Shown here piece by piece: positions 7,854 through 15,127 of a stretch of DNA of 22,971 nt (position 1 is its first letter; each line of letters starts with the position of its first letter). The notes beneath the pieces were generated by a model that was not told the origin of the DNA, made no database searches, and saw nothing but the letters and a program-made list of their open reading frames with translations. Source of the stretch: a virus; IMG/VR virus record IMGVR_UViG_3300032173_000053, positions 1 through 22,971 of that record; one strand, given 5' to 3'. Position numbers and translations under genes: made by a program.

Positions 7854-7886
7854 AAAAAAAGCCCCCGGTGTTTAACCGGGGGCTTT
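7854..7886. terminator. Strong hairpin terminator between convergent genes
   Basis: GCCCCCGGT (7861-7869) pairs perfectly with ACCGGGGGC (7875-7883) around a GTTTA loop. On the minus strand the stem is followed by seven T (7860-7854), ending the unit that finishes with the gene at 7891. On the plus strand it is followed by TTTCTCG, giving a weaker terminator for the gene or RNA upstream. Confidence 0.85.
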
Positions 7887-7890
7887 CTCG

Positions 7891-8616
7891 TTACTTACTT
7901 GGTTGGAGTATGTAATCTTTTGGATAGGCCCCTTGTGGGCCATTTCTATCTACGATTGGAATTTCCGACACTATTGGACGGTACTTTTGTGGCACAATGT
8001 CGTTGTCGGCATACACCACACAAATCCACCCGTCCCAACGACGGTTGAACTCTTCCATAGACCAAGTGCGAATCTTCAGTGAACTGTCACTGTTGTTGAT
8101 GTACTTGACTATTCCTTTTTGTTCGTCGTAATGCACCAAGGTCATTGCGTGACCTGGGACTGCGAACAAACAACCACGTCTTTCTTGGACAACCGACTTG
8201 ATGATTAAGCTACGATCAGACCTACTTGTTGTCTGTTCGTATCTAACCCGCAGTTGTTTCAGTTTGGCAGCGGCACTACTTGGACTAGCATAGCTTTTGC
8301 AATCACCCAAGTCAGTCATATTGATTAGTTTTGGTTCTTCAGCGTATCGTCCGCAAGTTTCAAGCGAACACCATACACACTGAATTCCCGTCTTGTTGAA
8401 GACACGATCCTTCATTGGGATCGGCACCATTACATCGGTGAGGTCTTCGTCCGCTTCTCCCTCATACTCAGCTACAGGATTCTGTACTGGAATGCCAGGA
8501 TTTGGATATTGATGATTGGTAGTTGTTTGTCCACGCAAAGTGTGTTTTGGGAGCGTGATTGCAACGCTACTCAAAACCACAACTGCGCAGGCTAAAACCG
8601 CAAGCAACTTCTTCAT
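7891..8616 (-). CDS. Exported papain-like cysteine protease
   Basis: 241 residues with AGGAGG six bases before the start. Residues 1-20 (KKLLAVLACAVVVLSS) are a typical Sec signal peptide. The catalytic region begins GIQCVWCSLE (77-86): the Gln-Cys pair followed by VW fits the active-site Cys80 of papain-like or C39-like folds. GHAMTLVHYD (155-164) supplies His156, and KYINNSD (171-177) supplies the Asn/Asp of a Cys-His-Asn triad. Four further Cys (83, 88, 106, 149) could form disulfides after export. The substrate is unknown. It is the last gene of a minus-strand unit with the genes at 9267 and 9583 and ends just before the terminator at 7854-7886. Secreted proteases of this type are unusual in phage genomes. 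Confidence 0.75.
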   Translation of the reverse strand: MKKLLAVLACAVVVLSSVAITLPKHTLRGQTTTNHQYPNPGIPVQNPVAEYEGEADEDLTDVMVPIPMKDRVFNKTGIQCVWCSLETCGRYAEEPKLINMTDLGDCKSYASPSSAAAKLKQLRVRYEQTTSRSDRSLIIKSVVQERRGCLFAVPGHAMTLVHYDEQKGIVKYINNSDSSLKIRTWSMEEFNRRWDGWICVVYADNDIVPQKYRPIVSEIPIVDRNGPQGAYPKDYILQPSK

Positions 8617-8634
8617 GAGCCTCCTGCTCTTGCG

Positions 8635-9267
8635 TTAGTTGTTTACGTTCAGATACTCCTTATAAAAGACAAGTTCCCCAGGCGTCAGTAGCAAGTGCTT
8701 TTGCCACATTAGCCAGAACTTCCATTGTCTTTTCATATACTTACAAATGAGATCACGTTGCTCATCTGCAAGGCTCGCCTCCGAACGATATACTGAAGAT
8801 ATATAGCCCTGGCAGGACGATAAATGCGGGGTATAGATGCGGACGAACTGCTTCCAAAGCCAGTTTATCCGCCTTTTGGTGTGAAGTGTGCTTTCTGTCG
8901 TATTTTCGTAGTAGTAACCATACAACTCAGGAGACATTGGCTGTCTAAATGTGTTGTGGTGCGAACTGATAGATTCTTGGTGATATGAAAGCAGCGAATG
9001 GTTTGGCAATATAGTTGCCGGGTGATCGAAGACTCTATTCTTCTCTATTCGACATTCAGTCATGAATGGTAGTGCTTGTTCCTCCGAACACTGATTTAGA
9101 TGCCAATGCCTTATTGAGTAGTGATCGCTTGGCTTAAATTCCTCACAAATGGTGACGACGACCTTTTGGTAATCGCCACCATTTGCATAGAGGAATAAAG
9201 AAGACGGAACGACTAGCCACTCTTTAATAAGATCGGTGCGAATTAAGTATTCAAGTGCAGGAGTCAT
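8635..9267 (-). CDS. Hypothetical protein, middle gene of the acidic-protein/protease unit
   Basis: 210 residues of unrecognised family. It is rich in aromatic residues and His (HYSIRHWHLNQC, YGYYYENTTE, QWKFWLMWQKHLLL). No signal peptide or transmembrane segment is convincing. Ribosome signal before the ATG is weak, and the start is only 7 bases after the stop of the poly-acidic gene, so translation is probably coupled. The stop lies 18 bases before the protease start. The order acidic protein, this protein, exported protease suggests one transcript, but no function can be assigned. Confidence 0.7.
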   Translation of the reverse strand: MTPALEYLIRTDLIKEWLVVPSSLFLYANGGDYQKVVVTICEEFKPSDHYSIRHWHLNQCSEEQALPFMTECRIEKNRVFDHPATILPNHSLLSYHQESISSHHNTFRQPMSPELYGYYYENTTESTLHTKRRINWLWKQFVRIYTPHLSSCQGYISSVYRSEASLADEQRDLICKYMKRQWKFWLMWQKHLLLTPGELVFYKEYLNVNN

Positions 9268-9274
9268 TCATTAG

Positions 9275-9583
9275 TTACTCGTCGTCATCATCGTCGTCTT
9301 CTTCTTCGTCATCATCGTCATCATCGTCATCGTCGTCTTCCCAATCATCATCGTCGTAGTCATCAGCCTCATCGTCGTCTTCGTCGTCGTCTTCGTCTTC
9401 TTCCCAATCGTCATCGAGGTCGTCGTCGTCGTCGTCGTCGTCGTCATCGAGGTCATCATCGTCATCATCGTCGTCTAAATCGTCTTCTTCTTCTTCTTCC
9501 CAATCGTCATCCTGGGCAAAGACAATACGATCCTCTTCAATATCGAAATCTAGTTCACAATTGCTATAGTACAGGCCGCTCAT
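9275..9583 (-). CDS. Poly-aspartate/glutamate protein
   Basis: 102 residues starting MSGLYYSNCELDF. The start was chosen because AAGGAG lies 7 bases upstream. A longer frame from 9736 runs antisense through the lipoprotein gene and lacks a ribosome site. From residue 25 onward 78 residues are Asp or Glu, broken only by a few Leu, Trp, Tyr and Ala, with a recurring DDW(E) unit at about 28, 60 and 81. Net charge is near -70. Such proteins can mimic DNA, bind basic proteins, chelate cations or fill a prohead core; none can be chosen from sequence. It has no signal peptide. It heads the minus-strand unit ending in the exported protease. Confidence 0.75.
   Translation of the reverse strand: MSGLYYSNCELDFDIEEDRIVFAQDDDWEEEEEDDLDDDDDDDDLDDDDDDDDDDLDDDWEEDEDDDEDDDEADDYDDDDWEDDDDDDDDDDEEEDDDDDDE
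9278..9511. repeat. Degenerate GAY/GAR trinucleotide repeat
   Basis: The DNA for the acidic tail is an imperfect triplet repeat (CGT/CAT/CTT on the plus strand), with an uninterrupted run of about seven CGT at 9420-9441. Such tracts change length by replication slippage, in steps of one codon. Confidence 0.85.
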
Positions 9584-9614
9584 AGATATTCTCCTTTTTT
9601 GATGGTGACGGCAA

Positions 9615-9630
9615 TACATATCATAGGAGG
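9615..9630 (+). promoter_or_regulatory. TACATAT box and ribosome site of the lipoprotein gene
   Basis: TACATAT (9615-9621) precedes a full AGGAGG (9625-9630), with ATG at 9636. The same box-to-ribosome-site geometry recurs before several other plus-strand genes. Whether the box is a late promoter or a translation element is undecided. Confidence 0.4.
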
Positions 9631-9635
9631 AACCC

Positions 9636-10079
9636 ATGAAAAAACTACTGCTTTTTACGTCTTTATGTTTACCAATTTTTGTAGGCTGCACCGCAGCCCC
9701 ATTGCTTATCAGCCCAATTGTGACGGGTGTAATCATGTGGAAAGACGGTGAAGCTCACAAATATTATAACGAGGAAGCTCATACGCTGTATCGGGCTACA
9801 AAAATATCTTTGAAAGAATTGGATCATCCAATCATCAAAGAAGAACCCTACAGGGACGGCGGCTACTATATCGTAGCTGGCGAAGGCGATAAATTCAAGA
9901 TCACCATCCGACAAGTAAAACCGCACATCACTGAGGTTAAAATTCGCATAAACTTCATGGGCGACAAGCCTTATGCGGAGTTGGTGTATCGCCAAATCGA
10001 CTCAAACACCAACACCATTGAATTTGATGACCAAGGCAAACCGACAAAACGTAAACAAAGACGGCAAGTCGGTCAATAG
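9636..10079 (+). CDS. Lipoprotein, DUF3568-like
   Basis: 147 residues. A signal peptide ends in the lipobox-like FVGC, with Cys18 as the lipidated residue, so the mature protein would be attached to a membrane facing the periplasm or surface. The mature part (EEAHTLYRATKISLKELDH, then beta-strands such as FKITIRQVKPHITEVKIRINF) resembles DUF3568-type bacterial lipoproteins of unknown function. The start has AGGAGG at 5-base spacing. The C-terminus is basic (GKPTKRKQRR). Phage lipoproteins are often superinfection-exclusion or lysis-associated factors, so that is a possible but unproven role. It is convergent with the metallopeptidase gene, with four bases between the stops. Confidence 0.75.
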   Translation: MKKLLLFTSLCLPIFVGCTAAPLLISPIVTGVIMWKDGEAHKYYNEEAHTLYRATKISLKELDHPIIKEEPYRDGGYYIVAGEGDKFKITIRQVKPHITEVKIRINFMGDKPYAELVYRQIDSNTNTIEFDDQGKPTKRKQRRQVGQ

Positions 10080-10083
10080 GTCT

Positions 10084-11820
10084 TTAGCAGACTTTTCTTG
10101 ACGCACTGCTGCCATATTTATACGTTGTTCTTCCTCCGGCCTTGACAGTGGTGTAACAGCCAACTTTCGGGGCCGGAGTCGTTGGTACAGGGTCGCAATC
10201 GCATGATCTAGGATTGCAGTTGGCATTGTGGCAGGCCATACAGCCAGAGTTATTGGCTGGCTTCCACGGTTTTCCATATTCTGGAGCATTGGGATCACAA
10301 TAATTTGGTTTAGCACAGGTACAAACAATTTGCTTACGCATGAGTTTGCCGTGACGGTTCTCGAATAAAGCGGAATCATGATCGCCGACAAAGCCGCCGT
10401 CATTTAACATGCGCAGGCAGTTATATGCTGCGTTCAGAATTTCTCCCTCATGGGATTCTGATACGCCCACCAATTTATCATTGTCGAAATAATATGCCGT
10501 CTGATCTGGCACGGTGATTTCCAGATCAAACAATGGATTCGCATCCAGAGCCGTCACTGGTCCAAGTTTGTCCGACAACTTAATTGTCTTAGTCGTAAGC
10601 GTGCGGATAATTTTCATGTCGCCATGCGTTTGAACTTCGTGTGGTTTTTTGATGTCTTTCAAAACGGACTCGACATCGGCATCGGCATCTGTCAACATCA
10701 TCACTTGTTGACGCAATATGCCCCTCTGAGAAAACACTTCACGCATAATCGTTTGATACTTCCCACCTTCAGCGTGGTCGATGGCCAACATCTGTTGTGC
10801 AATGGCATCGAATAGGCGAACTGTAGTTGGTGCCTGCACAACCGCCTTCAACAAATAACGTGCAGCAATGTCTCTGGACATTTTCATTCCGTCACGAAGA
10901 ACATAACCCTGGTTAATGTGAGCCACACCAATTCTCACTAAAATTTCCCAGAAGGCTCCAGTAAACACACGACTAAAGCTGTGGGATTCTCCCAGCAGTT
11001 GATCGTCTCGGCCCTGGCTTGGCAGTTTTTCTGGTTCTGTATATTGGAACCGCTGAGTCATATCTCGCAAACAATTTGGCAATTCTCCGTCCTTGCCTTC
11101 TGTCTGGTTGTACAATCCCGTTCCCATTTCTGCGGCCAGACGAGTGATGATATTCGACTTCATTAAGTCGCTATTGGTTTCAGTTATGGCGTGGTCAATC
11201 AGCGTGTCGTGTTGTAGAGACATCAAAGCAGCCGTCATGTCGCCAAAGGCTTCATGGAATGCCCAGACCTCGGCAGCTTGAGTATCCCACCAATCTGGTC
11301 TTAGGATGTCTAGGAACGCATGACCGAACTCGTGAACAACCACCGGGCGTGAGTCACAGGCAAAGATGTTTTTGTTCATCTTTGGATCGCCAAAGAAGAA
11401 GAATCTCAATGATCCACGATCATAATAAGCGTTGAGGTCTTTTCCAGCACGAGGCATCAGGATCAACGATTGTACCGCTGCCCAATTTTTGATTTGCTTT
11501 GGAGATTTGCTTGCCATGTACACGAGAGCATCCTGTACCATAATCTTTAACGCCAGAGCTTGCTGTTGGAGACTTCCCAAAGGATAGCCGCCACCCATTT
11601 CGCCGACAGACCGCATAGCCAACAGCGTGTCTGCTGGCTCCAGCACATCAACCACCAGATGTGGGTAGGTTGGATCGTTCAGATAAACTTTAGTATTCGG
11701 GTCTGTTGGACGTGCCACTGGCACAGGACGTGGCTTTCTGTTGACAATAATTGCCTGAGCCATCACATCGTCTGATGTTTTTCCTAGACTTTTGATCCAG
11801 TTGATTATTCCTTTAAGCAT
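10084..11820 (-). CDS. HExxH metallopeptidase (thermolysin/fungalysin-like) with Cys-rich tail
   Basis: 578 residues from MLKGIINWIKSLGKT. This ATG was chosen because AAGGAG lies 6 bases upstream; the frame continues open to 11889 without a ribosome site. The gluzincin signature is clear: VVVHEFGHAFLD gives zinc ligands H163 and H167 with catalytic E164, and WAFHEAFGDMTA gives the third ligand E190 and the conserved Asp four residues later. This fits the M4/M36 clan. No signal peptide is visible, so it may be intracellular or a virion component, unlike the neighbouring exported peptidases. The last 80 residues hold ten Cys, including a CMACH sequence, and look like a separate metal-binding or disulfide domain. 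Confidence 0.85.
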   Translation of the reverse strand: MLKGIINWIKSLGKTSDDVMAQAIIVNRKPRPVPVARPTDPNTKVYLNDPTYPHLVVDVLEPADTLLAMRSVGEMGGGYPLGSLQQQALALKIMVQDALVYMASKSPKQIKNWAAVQSLILMPRAGKDLNAYYDRGSLRFFFFGDPKMNKNIFACDSRPVVVHEFGHAFLDILRPDWWDTQAAEVWAFHEAFGDMTAALMSLQHDTLIDHAITETNSDLMKSNIITRLAAEMGTGLYNQTEGKDGELPNCLRDMTQRFQYTEPEKLPSQGRDDQLLGESHSFSRVFTGAFWEILVRIGVAHINQGYVLRDGMKMSRDIAARYLLKAVVQAPTTVRLFDAIAQQMLAIDHAEGGKYQTIMREVFSQRGILRQQVMMLTDADADVESVLKDIKKPHEVQTHGDMKIIRTLTTKTIKLSDKLGPVTALDANPLFDLEITVPDQTAYYFDNDKLVGVSESHEGEILNAAYNCLRMLNDGGFVGDHDSALFENRHGKLMRKQIVCTCAKPNYCDPNAPEYGKPWKPANNSGCMACHNANCNPRSCDCDPVPTTPAPKVGCYTTVKAGGRTTYKYGSSASRKVC

Positions 11821-11844
11821 CTTCATCTCCTTTTGTGTCAAAGA

Positions 11845-11863
11845 CACTGGTATATATTCAGTG
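11845..11863. promoter_or_regulatory. Palindromic bidirectional promoter-like element
   Basis: TATATAT (11851-11857) is flanked by the inverted repeat CACTG (11845-11849) and CAGTG (11859-11863), between divergent starts at 11820 and 11875. It has the same design as the element at 7441-7466. On the minus side a short hairpin GTGTC-TTT-GACAC precedes the ribosome site of the metallopeptidase gene. Confidence 0.45.
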
Positions 11864-11874
11864 GAGGATGAATC

Positions 11875-12393
11875 ATGAGCAGAGAACAACAGATAAAAGA
11901 AGCTCGAACCATAGAAGCCATGAAAAAAGGCTACATGGGTTTAGAAGGCAAATTTTGCAGCATCACCAAGTACATCGGCCAGCCGATATTCCATCAAGGA
12001 AGTCGTGTGTTTGAGCAGACATTTCTTGATGATCCTTATGAAATTCCTGAAGCTGATGATATTCCCATGATGGAAGAAGACCAAAATTCCTACGAAGTTG
12101 GTCGTCAGTTTGACGGGTTGACTCGTGGAATGAATCTGACCATTTCATTCGCTTATCATTTGCGTGAGATCACTTGCCGGTATGAAGGAAGAATTGTTTA
12201 TAAGGAAATCGCTGGAGAACTCGAAGGATATGCGCCTGAACCCGCCTGGGAAGATAAAATAGAAACGCTGGCCATACTTGCTCGAAAACTTGAACGGCAA
12301 GAGCGTCCAATTGAACGTCGTAAGCTAATCGAGTCAAATCAAAAGAAAAGAACCGAAATACTTGATTACCTGAAGTTAAAATGGGGACTTTGA
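11875..12393 (+). CDS. Hypothetical protein
   Basis: 172 residues with GGAGG 7 bases before the start. No family is recognised. The N-terminal third is mixed. Residues about 48-75 are acidic (DDPYEIPEADDIPMMEEDQ). The C-terminal 55 residues are charged and probably a long helix or coiled coil (ETLAILARKLERQERPIERRK). It has no signal peptide or membrane span. It is the first gene of a plus-strand run of small unknowns (11875-13707) and is divergent from the metallopeptidase gene. Confidence 0.7.
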   Translation: MSREQQIKEARTIEAMKKGYMGLEGKFCSITKYIGQPIFHQGSRVFEQTFLDDPYEIPEADDIPMMEEDQNSYEVGRQFDGLTRGMNLTISFAYHLREITCRYEGRIVYKEIAGELEGYAPEPAWEDKIETLAILARKLERQERPIERRKLIESNQKKRTEILDYLKLKWGL

Positions 12394-12415
12394 TGAAAGA
12401 GAAATTTGAAATGAG

Positions 12416-12432
12416 TATATATCGAAAAGGAG
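12416..12432 (+). promoter_or_regulatory. TATATAT box and ribosome site before the 12440 gene
   Basis: TATATAT (12416-12422) is followed by AAAAGGAG (12425-12432) and the ATG at 12440. Unlike the divergent elements it lacks flanking inverted repeats, so the box itself is the conserved part. Confidence 0.4.
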
Positions 12433-12439
12433 TGATCCT

Positions 12440-12799
12440 ATGAACGACATCCTGCGTGATCTATTGTTGAACGGGTTCATGATTTACCCGAACAATGGCA
12501 AATTTATCGTCAAAAAAGAAGCCGTCCCGTCAAACCTAATTGTCCTCTCAGAAACTGAGTACGACAGTTACGAGCTTGCCGTTGAAGCTGCTGGAGCCAT
12601 GCTTAATACCCCTCAAGTGGTGGATTGGGTAGTTATTGCCCGCTACAACCGTGGGTTGGGGATTGAGTATAAAAACCTCCCGGATGTTCGGGCCGCAAAT
12701 AAAGAACAGGCAAAAGCTCTTGCTGAGTATATGGCAGGAGAAATATTAGGCGGTTCTGCCGTGGTAATATCCGAAGTCAAAGTGCGTCTAAAAATTTGA
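12440..12799 (+). CDS. Hypothetical protein
   Basis: 119 residues with AAAAGGAG 7 bases upstream. It is an alternating strand/helix protein of unrecognised family (SNLIVLSETEYDSYELAVEAA, then WVVIARYNRGLGIEY, then KEQAKALAEYMAGEIL). The pattern suggests a compact alpha/beta domain, perhaps two halves each ending in a helix. It has no membrane span, catalytic motif or Cys. It lies between two other plus-strand unknowns. Confidence 0.7.
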   Translation: MNDILRDLLLNGFMIYPNNGKFIVKKEAVPSNLIVLSETEYDSYELAVEAAGAMLNTPQVVDWVVIARYNRGLGIEYKNLPDVRAANKEQAKALAEYMAGEILGGSAVVISEVKVRLKI

Positions 12800-12856
12800 A
12801 CTGACGAGGATACATAACTGAAGACCGTCTCTTCATTAAAAAAGAGGGAGAAAATT

Positions 12857-13471
12857 ATGGATGACTTCAAAACTGAGAAATGGACGCTGGATGATGGCCG
12901 TAGAGCCGAGCGTCGGGTCACGGAAAATACATCTGAAAATGGGCAGTCCGAACGAGTAGTCGAATTGCACGTCGAAGACGAGCGACCCCTAAGACTCCAG
13001 CAGCGTGTAGTGGAAAAGAGCAAGCCTATCGTTTATGAGCGTAAGGTTGAAACTCTTGACCCAAAGACAGGTAGTGTTGTAGAGCAGCGGGTTGAATCTA
13101 TTGAACCCAAAGTGCAAATGCAGTTGGTAGAACACATCGCTTCTGCAAGCACCGTCGCCGCACAATCTATCCAAGATGACTGTGATTGCCACGTCACCAA
13201 AGATGAAATGATTGAAACCATTGTTGCCGCTATTAGGGCAACTCGTGAGACAGGCCCGGTTCGAGAAGTGGTCCGTGAGGCACCAGTTCAAACGGTTCGT
13301 GCGCAGTCCGTACCAAGTTCAGGTAGCTTTGCAAGTGGCTTGAATAGTCTTGGTTTGGCCGATGAGATCGCAGGACGTGTTGATAGCGGGATGTCGATGA
13401 TGGACAAGGTATTGCTAGGAGTCATTGCGGCTCAGATTGTGGGTCTTGGATACATAATTTTCTTTATGTAA
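12857..13471 (+). CDS. Tail-anchored membrane protein, unknown function
   Basis: 204 residues with GGGAG 6 bases upstream. The N-terminal 90 residues are highly charged and rich in Val/Glu/Arg strands with a repeated feel (QRVVEKSKPIVYERKVE, VVEQRVESIEPKVQMQLVE). The middle has a CDCHVTKDEM segment and a helix. The only hydrophobic span is at the extreme C-terminus (about 186-204), ending in FFM, which makes it a likely C-terminally anchored inner-membrane protein facing the cytoplasm. The leader (12811-12846) can form two mutually exclusive small hairpins near the ribosome site. No family is recognised. Confidence 0.75.
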   Translation: MDDFKTEKWTLDDGRRAERRVTENTSENGQSERVVELHVEDERPLRLQQRVVEKSKPIVYERKVETLDPKTGSVVEQRVESIEPKVQMQLVEHIASASTVAAQSIQDDCDCHVTKDEMIETIVAAIRATRETGPVREVVREAPVQTVRAQSVPSSGSFASGLNSLGLADEIAGRVDSGMSMMDKVLLGVIAAQIVGLGYIIFFM

Positions 13472-13485
13472 GCTAGGATATAACC

Positions 13486-13707
13486 ATGCCGAATGAAGGC
13501 TGGCGGTCACTACTAGAATCAACAACATGGGGAGGTTGTGCTATTACTTTGCATAACCTCCCCTTTGGGTATACCGAGATTGTTGTTGCATTGGCCAAGC
13601 CAGCATCTACTGTGGCTGTTTCTTATTCTCGCTCATCGCTATATGAGCTTCAGAAATCTGCCGCATCCTGGGATTTCCCAGATTTTAAGGCGTCACCAAG
13701 TCACTAG
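13486..13707 (+). CDS. Possible small hypothetical protein
   Basis: 73 residues starting 14 bases after the tail-anchored gene, with only a weak TAGGA ribosome site. The composition is protein-like (TEIVVALAKPASTVAVSYS), but no homologous family is recognised. The reading frame contains a 13-bp hairpin (13529-13563) that could instead be the 3' structure of the upstream gene. The last 23 bases overlap the convergent virion-like gene. It could be a spurious frame over a non-coding structured region. Confidence 0.45.
   Translation: MPNEGWRSLLESTTWGGCAITLHNLPFGYTEIVVALAKPASTVAVSYSRSSLYELQKSAASWDFPDFKASPSH
13529..13563 (+). other. Strong hairpin after the tail-anchored gene
   Basis: GGGGAGGTT (13529-13537) pairs with AACCTCCCC (13555-13563), and GTGC pairs with GCAT (one G-T pair) inside, giving 13 pairs around a 9-base loop. 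Outside, CAACAAC (13520-13526) can pair with GTTGTTG (13582-13588). Only TTT follows, so it is a poor intrinsic terminator. It may stabilise a 3' end or be a coding coincidence. Confidence 0.45.
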
Positions 13708-14725
13708 CCGTTAAGACATACGGCAATTCAATTGCAGTGCTTGGCGTTGTGTTGGCACCAGAATAAGTGTTGACGATCTTCTTCGCCAATTGTCCAGCCT
13801 TTGCTCCAGCTTGCCAAACAATCTGAGTCGTAATGCGACCCGATCCGTCGATTGTGTTCTTTGCGAACATATAACTGCTGGTGCGACCTCGCAGATGCGC
13901 CCAATCTCCCAACATGGTGCTGTAATCCAGACCATAATCTGTAACGATCTGATATTCGTTGGCATTCAACCATTCGCCCGTTGTCCCAGCCGTAGTGACG
14001 TTAACTGGCACCGTGAAGGTGTCTAGTCCAGTCACAGTTGCTACTCTGGAGCCGTTTAGGGTAGGTGTGCTATTGGAGTCTACAAAGTACACTACATCGC
14101 TTGTGGAAAGTCCGTGAGCGACCGATGTGACGACCGATGGGTTGGCAGCAGTATTGCCCGTAATTGCGTGACTCAAACGAATAAGTCGCCCATTTGATTC
14201 TGGCGTAGCGAAACGGTTCGCAATAGTATCCTTCTCAAAATAAGAAGGAATATCAGCAACACCAGCAAACTTATTGAACTTGAGCTTTAGTTCTGCACCT
14301 GTATTGGAAACATATGTGCGGAAAGCTGTATTTGATTTCTTTTGACGGATGAATAAACGGAATGGACCTCCCGCTCTTTCGCCACCGCCCCGTGTGCTGT
14401 TGTCAATTCCTGCCGTGAACCAATCAGAGAACCCGGCAGTAGAATTCAGAATATCTCTGATTTCGGATGCCAGCGTTGCTCCAGGTGTTGCTCCGGCCAC
14501 ATTTACGGTCAATGAAGCGAAGTTCTTGAATTCTGCATCAAAGGCGAAATTGATCGTAAGGTTCCCACTGGCCGATAGGTCATAGGGTTCCGTGTTCCAG
14601 GCGATAAATGCTTCGCCTTTGTTTTTGTTTGCTGGCACTTTGAAGGTAAGCGAATACCCCTTGTAGTCGCCTAGCGTCCAGTAGCCTTCGTATTCGGCAT
14701 CAAATAGATTTTGGAAGAATGACAT
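13685..14725 (-). CDS. Beta-rich virion structural protein
   Basis: 346 residues, start with AAGG upstream. Composition is typical of phage tail or capsid-surface proteins: rich in Thr, Ser, Gly, Asn and Ala, with beta-strand repeats. The segment AHGLSTSDVVYFVDSNSTPTL through TAGTTGEW (about 203-259) matches a small domain common in phage virion proteins, with pattern HGL-x-x-GD-x-V followed by a short TF-x-V-P strand. The N-terminal MSFFQNLFDAEYEGYW is distinct. The exact part (tail tube, sheath-associated or decoration) cannot be said. It lies just downstream of the terminator at 14749-14793, so it probably has its own promoter in or next to that region. Confidence 0.75.
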   Translation of the reverse strand: MSFFQNLFDAEYEGYWTLGDYKGYSLTFKVPANKNKGEAFIAWNTEPYDLSASGNLTINFAFDAEFKNFASLTVNVAGATPGATLASEIRDILNSTAGFSDWFTAGIDNSTRGGGERAGGPFRLFIRQKKSNTAFRTYVSNTGAELKLKFNKFAGVADIPSYFEKDTIANRFATPESNGRLIRLSHAITGNTAANPSVVTSVAHGLSTSDVVYFVDSNSTPTLNGSRVATVTGLDTFTVPVNVTTAGTTGEWLNANEYQIVTDYGLDYSTMLGDWAHLRGRTSSYMFAKNTIDGSGRITTQIVWQAGAKAGQLAKKIVNTYSGANTTPSTAIELPYVLTASDLVTP

Positions 14726-14748
14726 TGTTACCTTCAGTTCAAAAGAAA

Positions 14749-14793
14749 ATACCCGTCTTGCTCGTTTATTTAGAGCGTGACGGGCATTTTTTT
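14749..14793. terminator. Hairpin terminator downstream of the WYL-like gene
   Basis: CCCGTC (14752-14757) pairs with GACGGG (14779-14784) and GCTC (14760-14763) with GAGC (14773-14776), around a GTTTATTTA loop. Seven T follow on the plus strand (14787-14793), and an ATTTTC TTTT stretch follows on the minus strand. It ends the minus-strand unit whose last gene stops at 14815. The plus-strand T-run is the stronger of the two. Confidence 0.7.
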
Positions 14794-14814
14794 GAGAAAC
14801 TTAACAGGCAAGGT

Positions 14815-15117
14815 TTAAGCCCCTGACTCGATAATATCGAGAAGTGGCTTCCTGACCAGTGTGCTTTTGTTGGGATTCAGCTTCCGAATGGGGCTATCCG
14901 TTCGGAGTGAAACTCCCTTGGCAATACGGTCACGCCGGTATGTCTTCACTGGAGCTTTCCCCGCAGTTCTGATGGTTCTTCCTTCTCGCAGTTCATAACC
15001 ACGGATGAATTCCTTGGTCTGTTCCACGACAAGAACTGTTCTGCGTACCGGATGGGTATGTGTACCCTTGTACCAGAAACGAGCAACAGGAATATTTTTG
15101 ACTATTTCATACTTCAT
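14815..15117 (-). CDS. Small WYL-like/SH3-barrel protein
   Basis: 100 residues starting MKYEIVKNIPVARFWYKG. The start was chosen because GAGGAG lies 6 bases upstream, 10 bases after the CYTH stop; a longer frame from 15174 overlaps the CYTH gene. HPVRRTVLVVEQTKEFIRGYELREGR followed by KTYRRDRIAKG resembles the small beta-barrel core of WYL-type ligand-binding domains, which in bacteria often sense nucleic acids and regulate defence genes. Here it stands alone without a DNA-binding domain. The assignment rests on pattern only. It is the last gene before the terminator and probably co-translated with CYTH. Confidence 0.6.
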   Translation of the reverse strand: MKYEIVKNIPVARFWYKGTHTHPVRRTVLVVEQTKEFIRGYELREGRTIRTAGKAPVKTYRRDRIAKGVSLRTDSPIRKLNPNKSTLVRKPLLDIIESGA

Positions 15118-15127
15118 CGTCGTCTCC

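Noticed and set aside
9271-9468. Open frame giving Thr/Met repeats in the acidic gene region
   Set aside because: It is an alternate frame of the triplet repeat; long repeats of this kind stay open in several frames.
9584-9736. N-terminal extension of the acidic protein to 9736
   Set aside because: It would run antisense through the lipoprotein signal region; the ATG at 9583 has a proper ribosome site.
10080-10100. Terminator between the lipoprotein and metallopeptidase genes
   Set aside because: GTCT/AGAC followed by TTTT has only four pairs, too weak to claim.
10084-10350. Metallopeptidase tail as a c-type cytochrome domain
   Set aside because: Only one CxxCH in a Cys-rich stretch and no export signal; heme c attachment needs periplasmic maturation.
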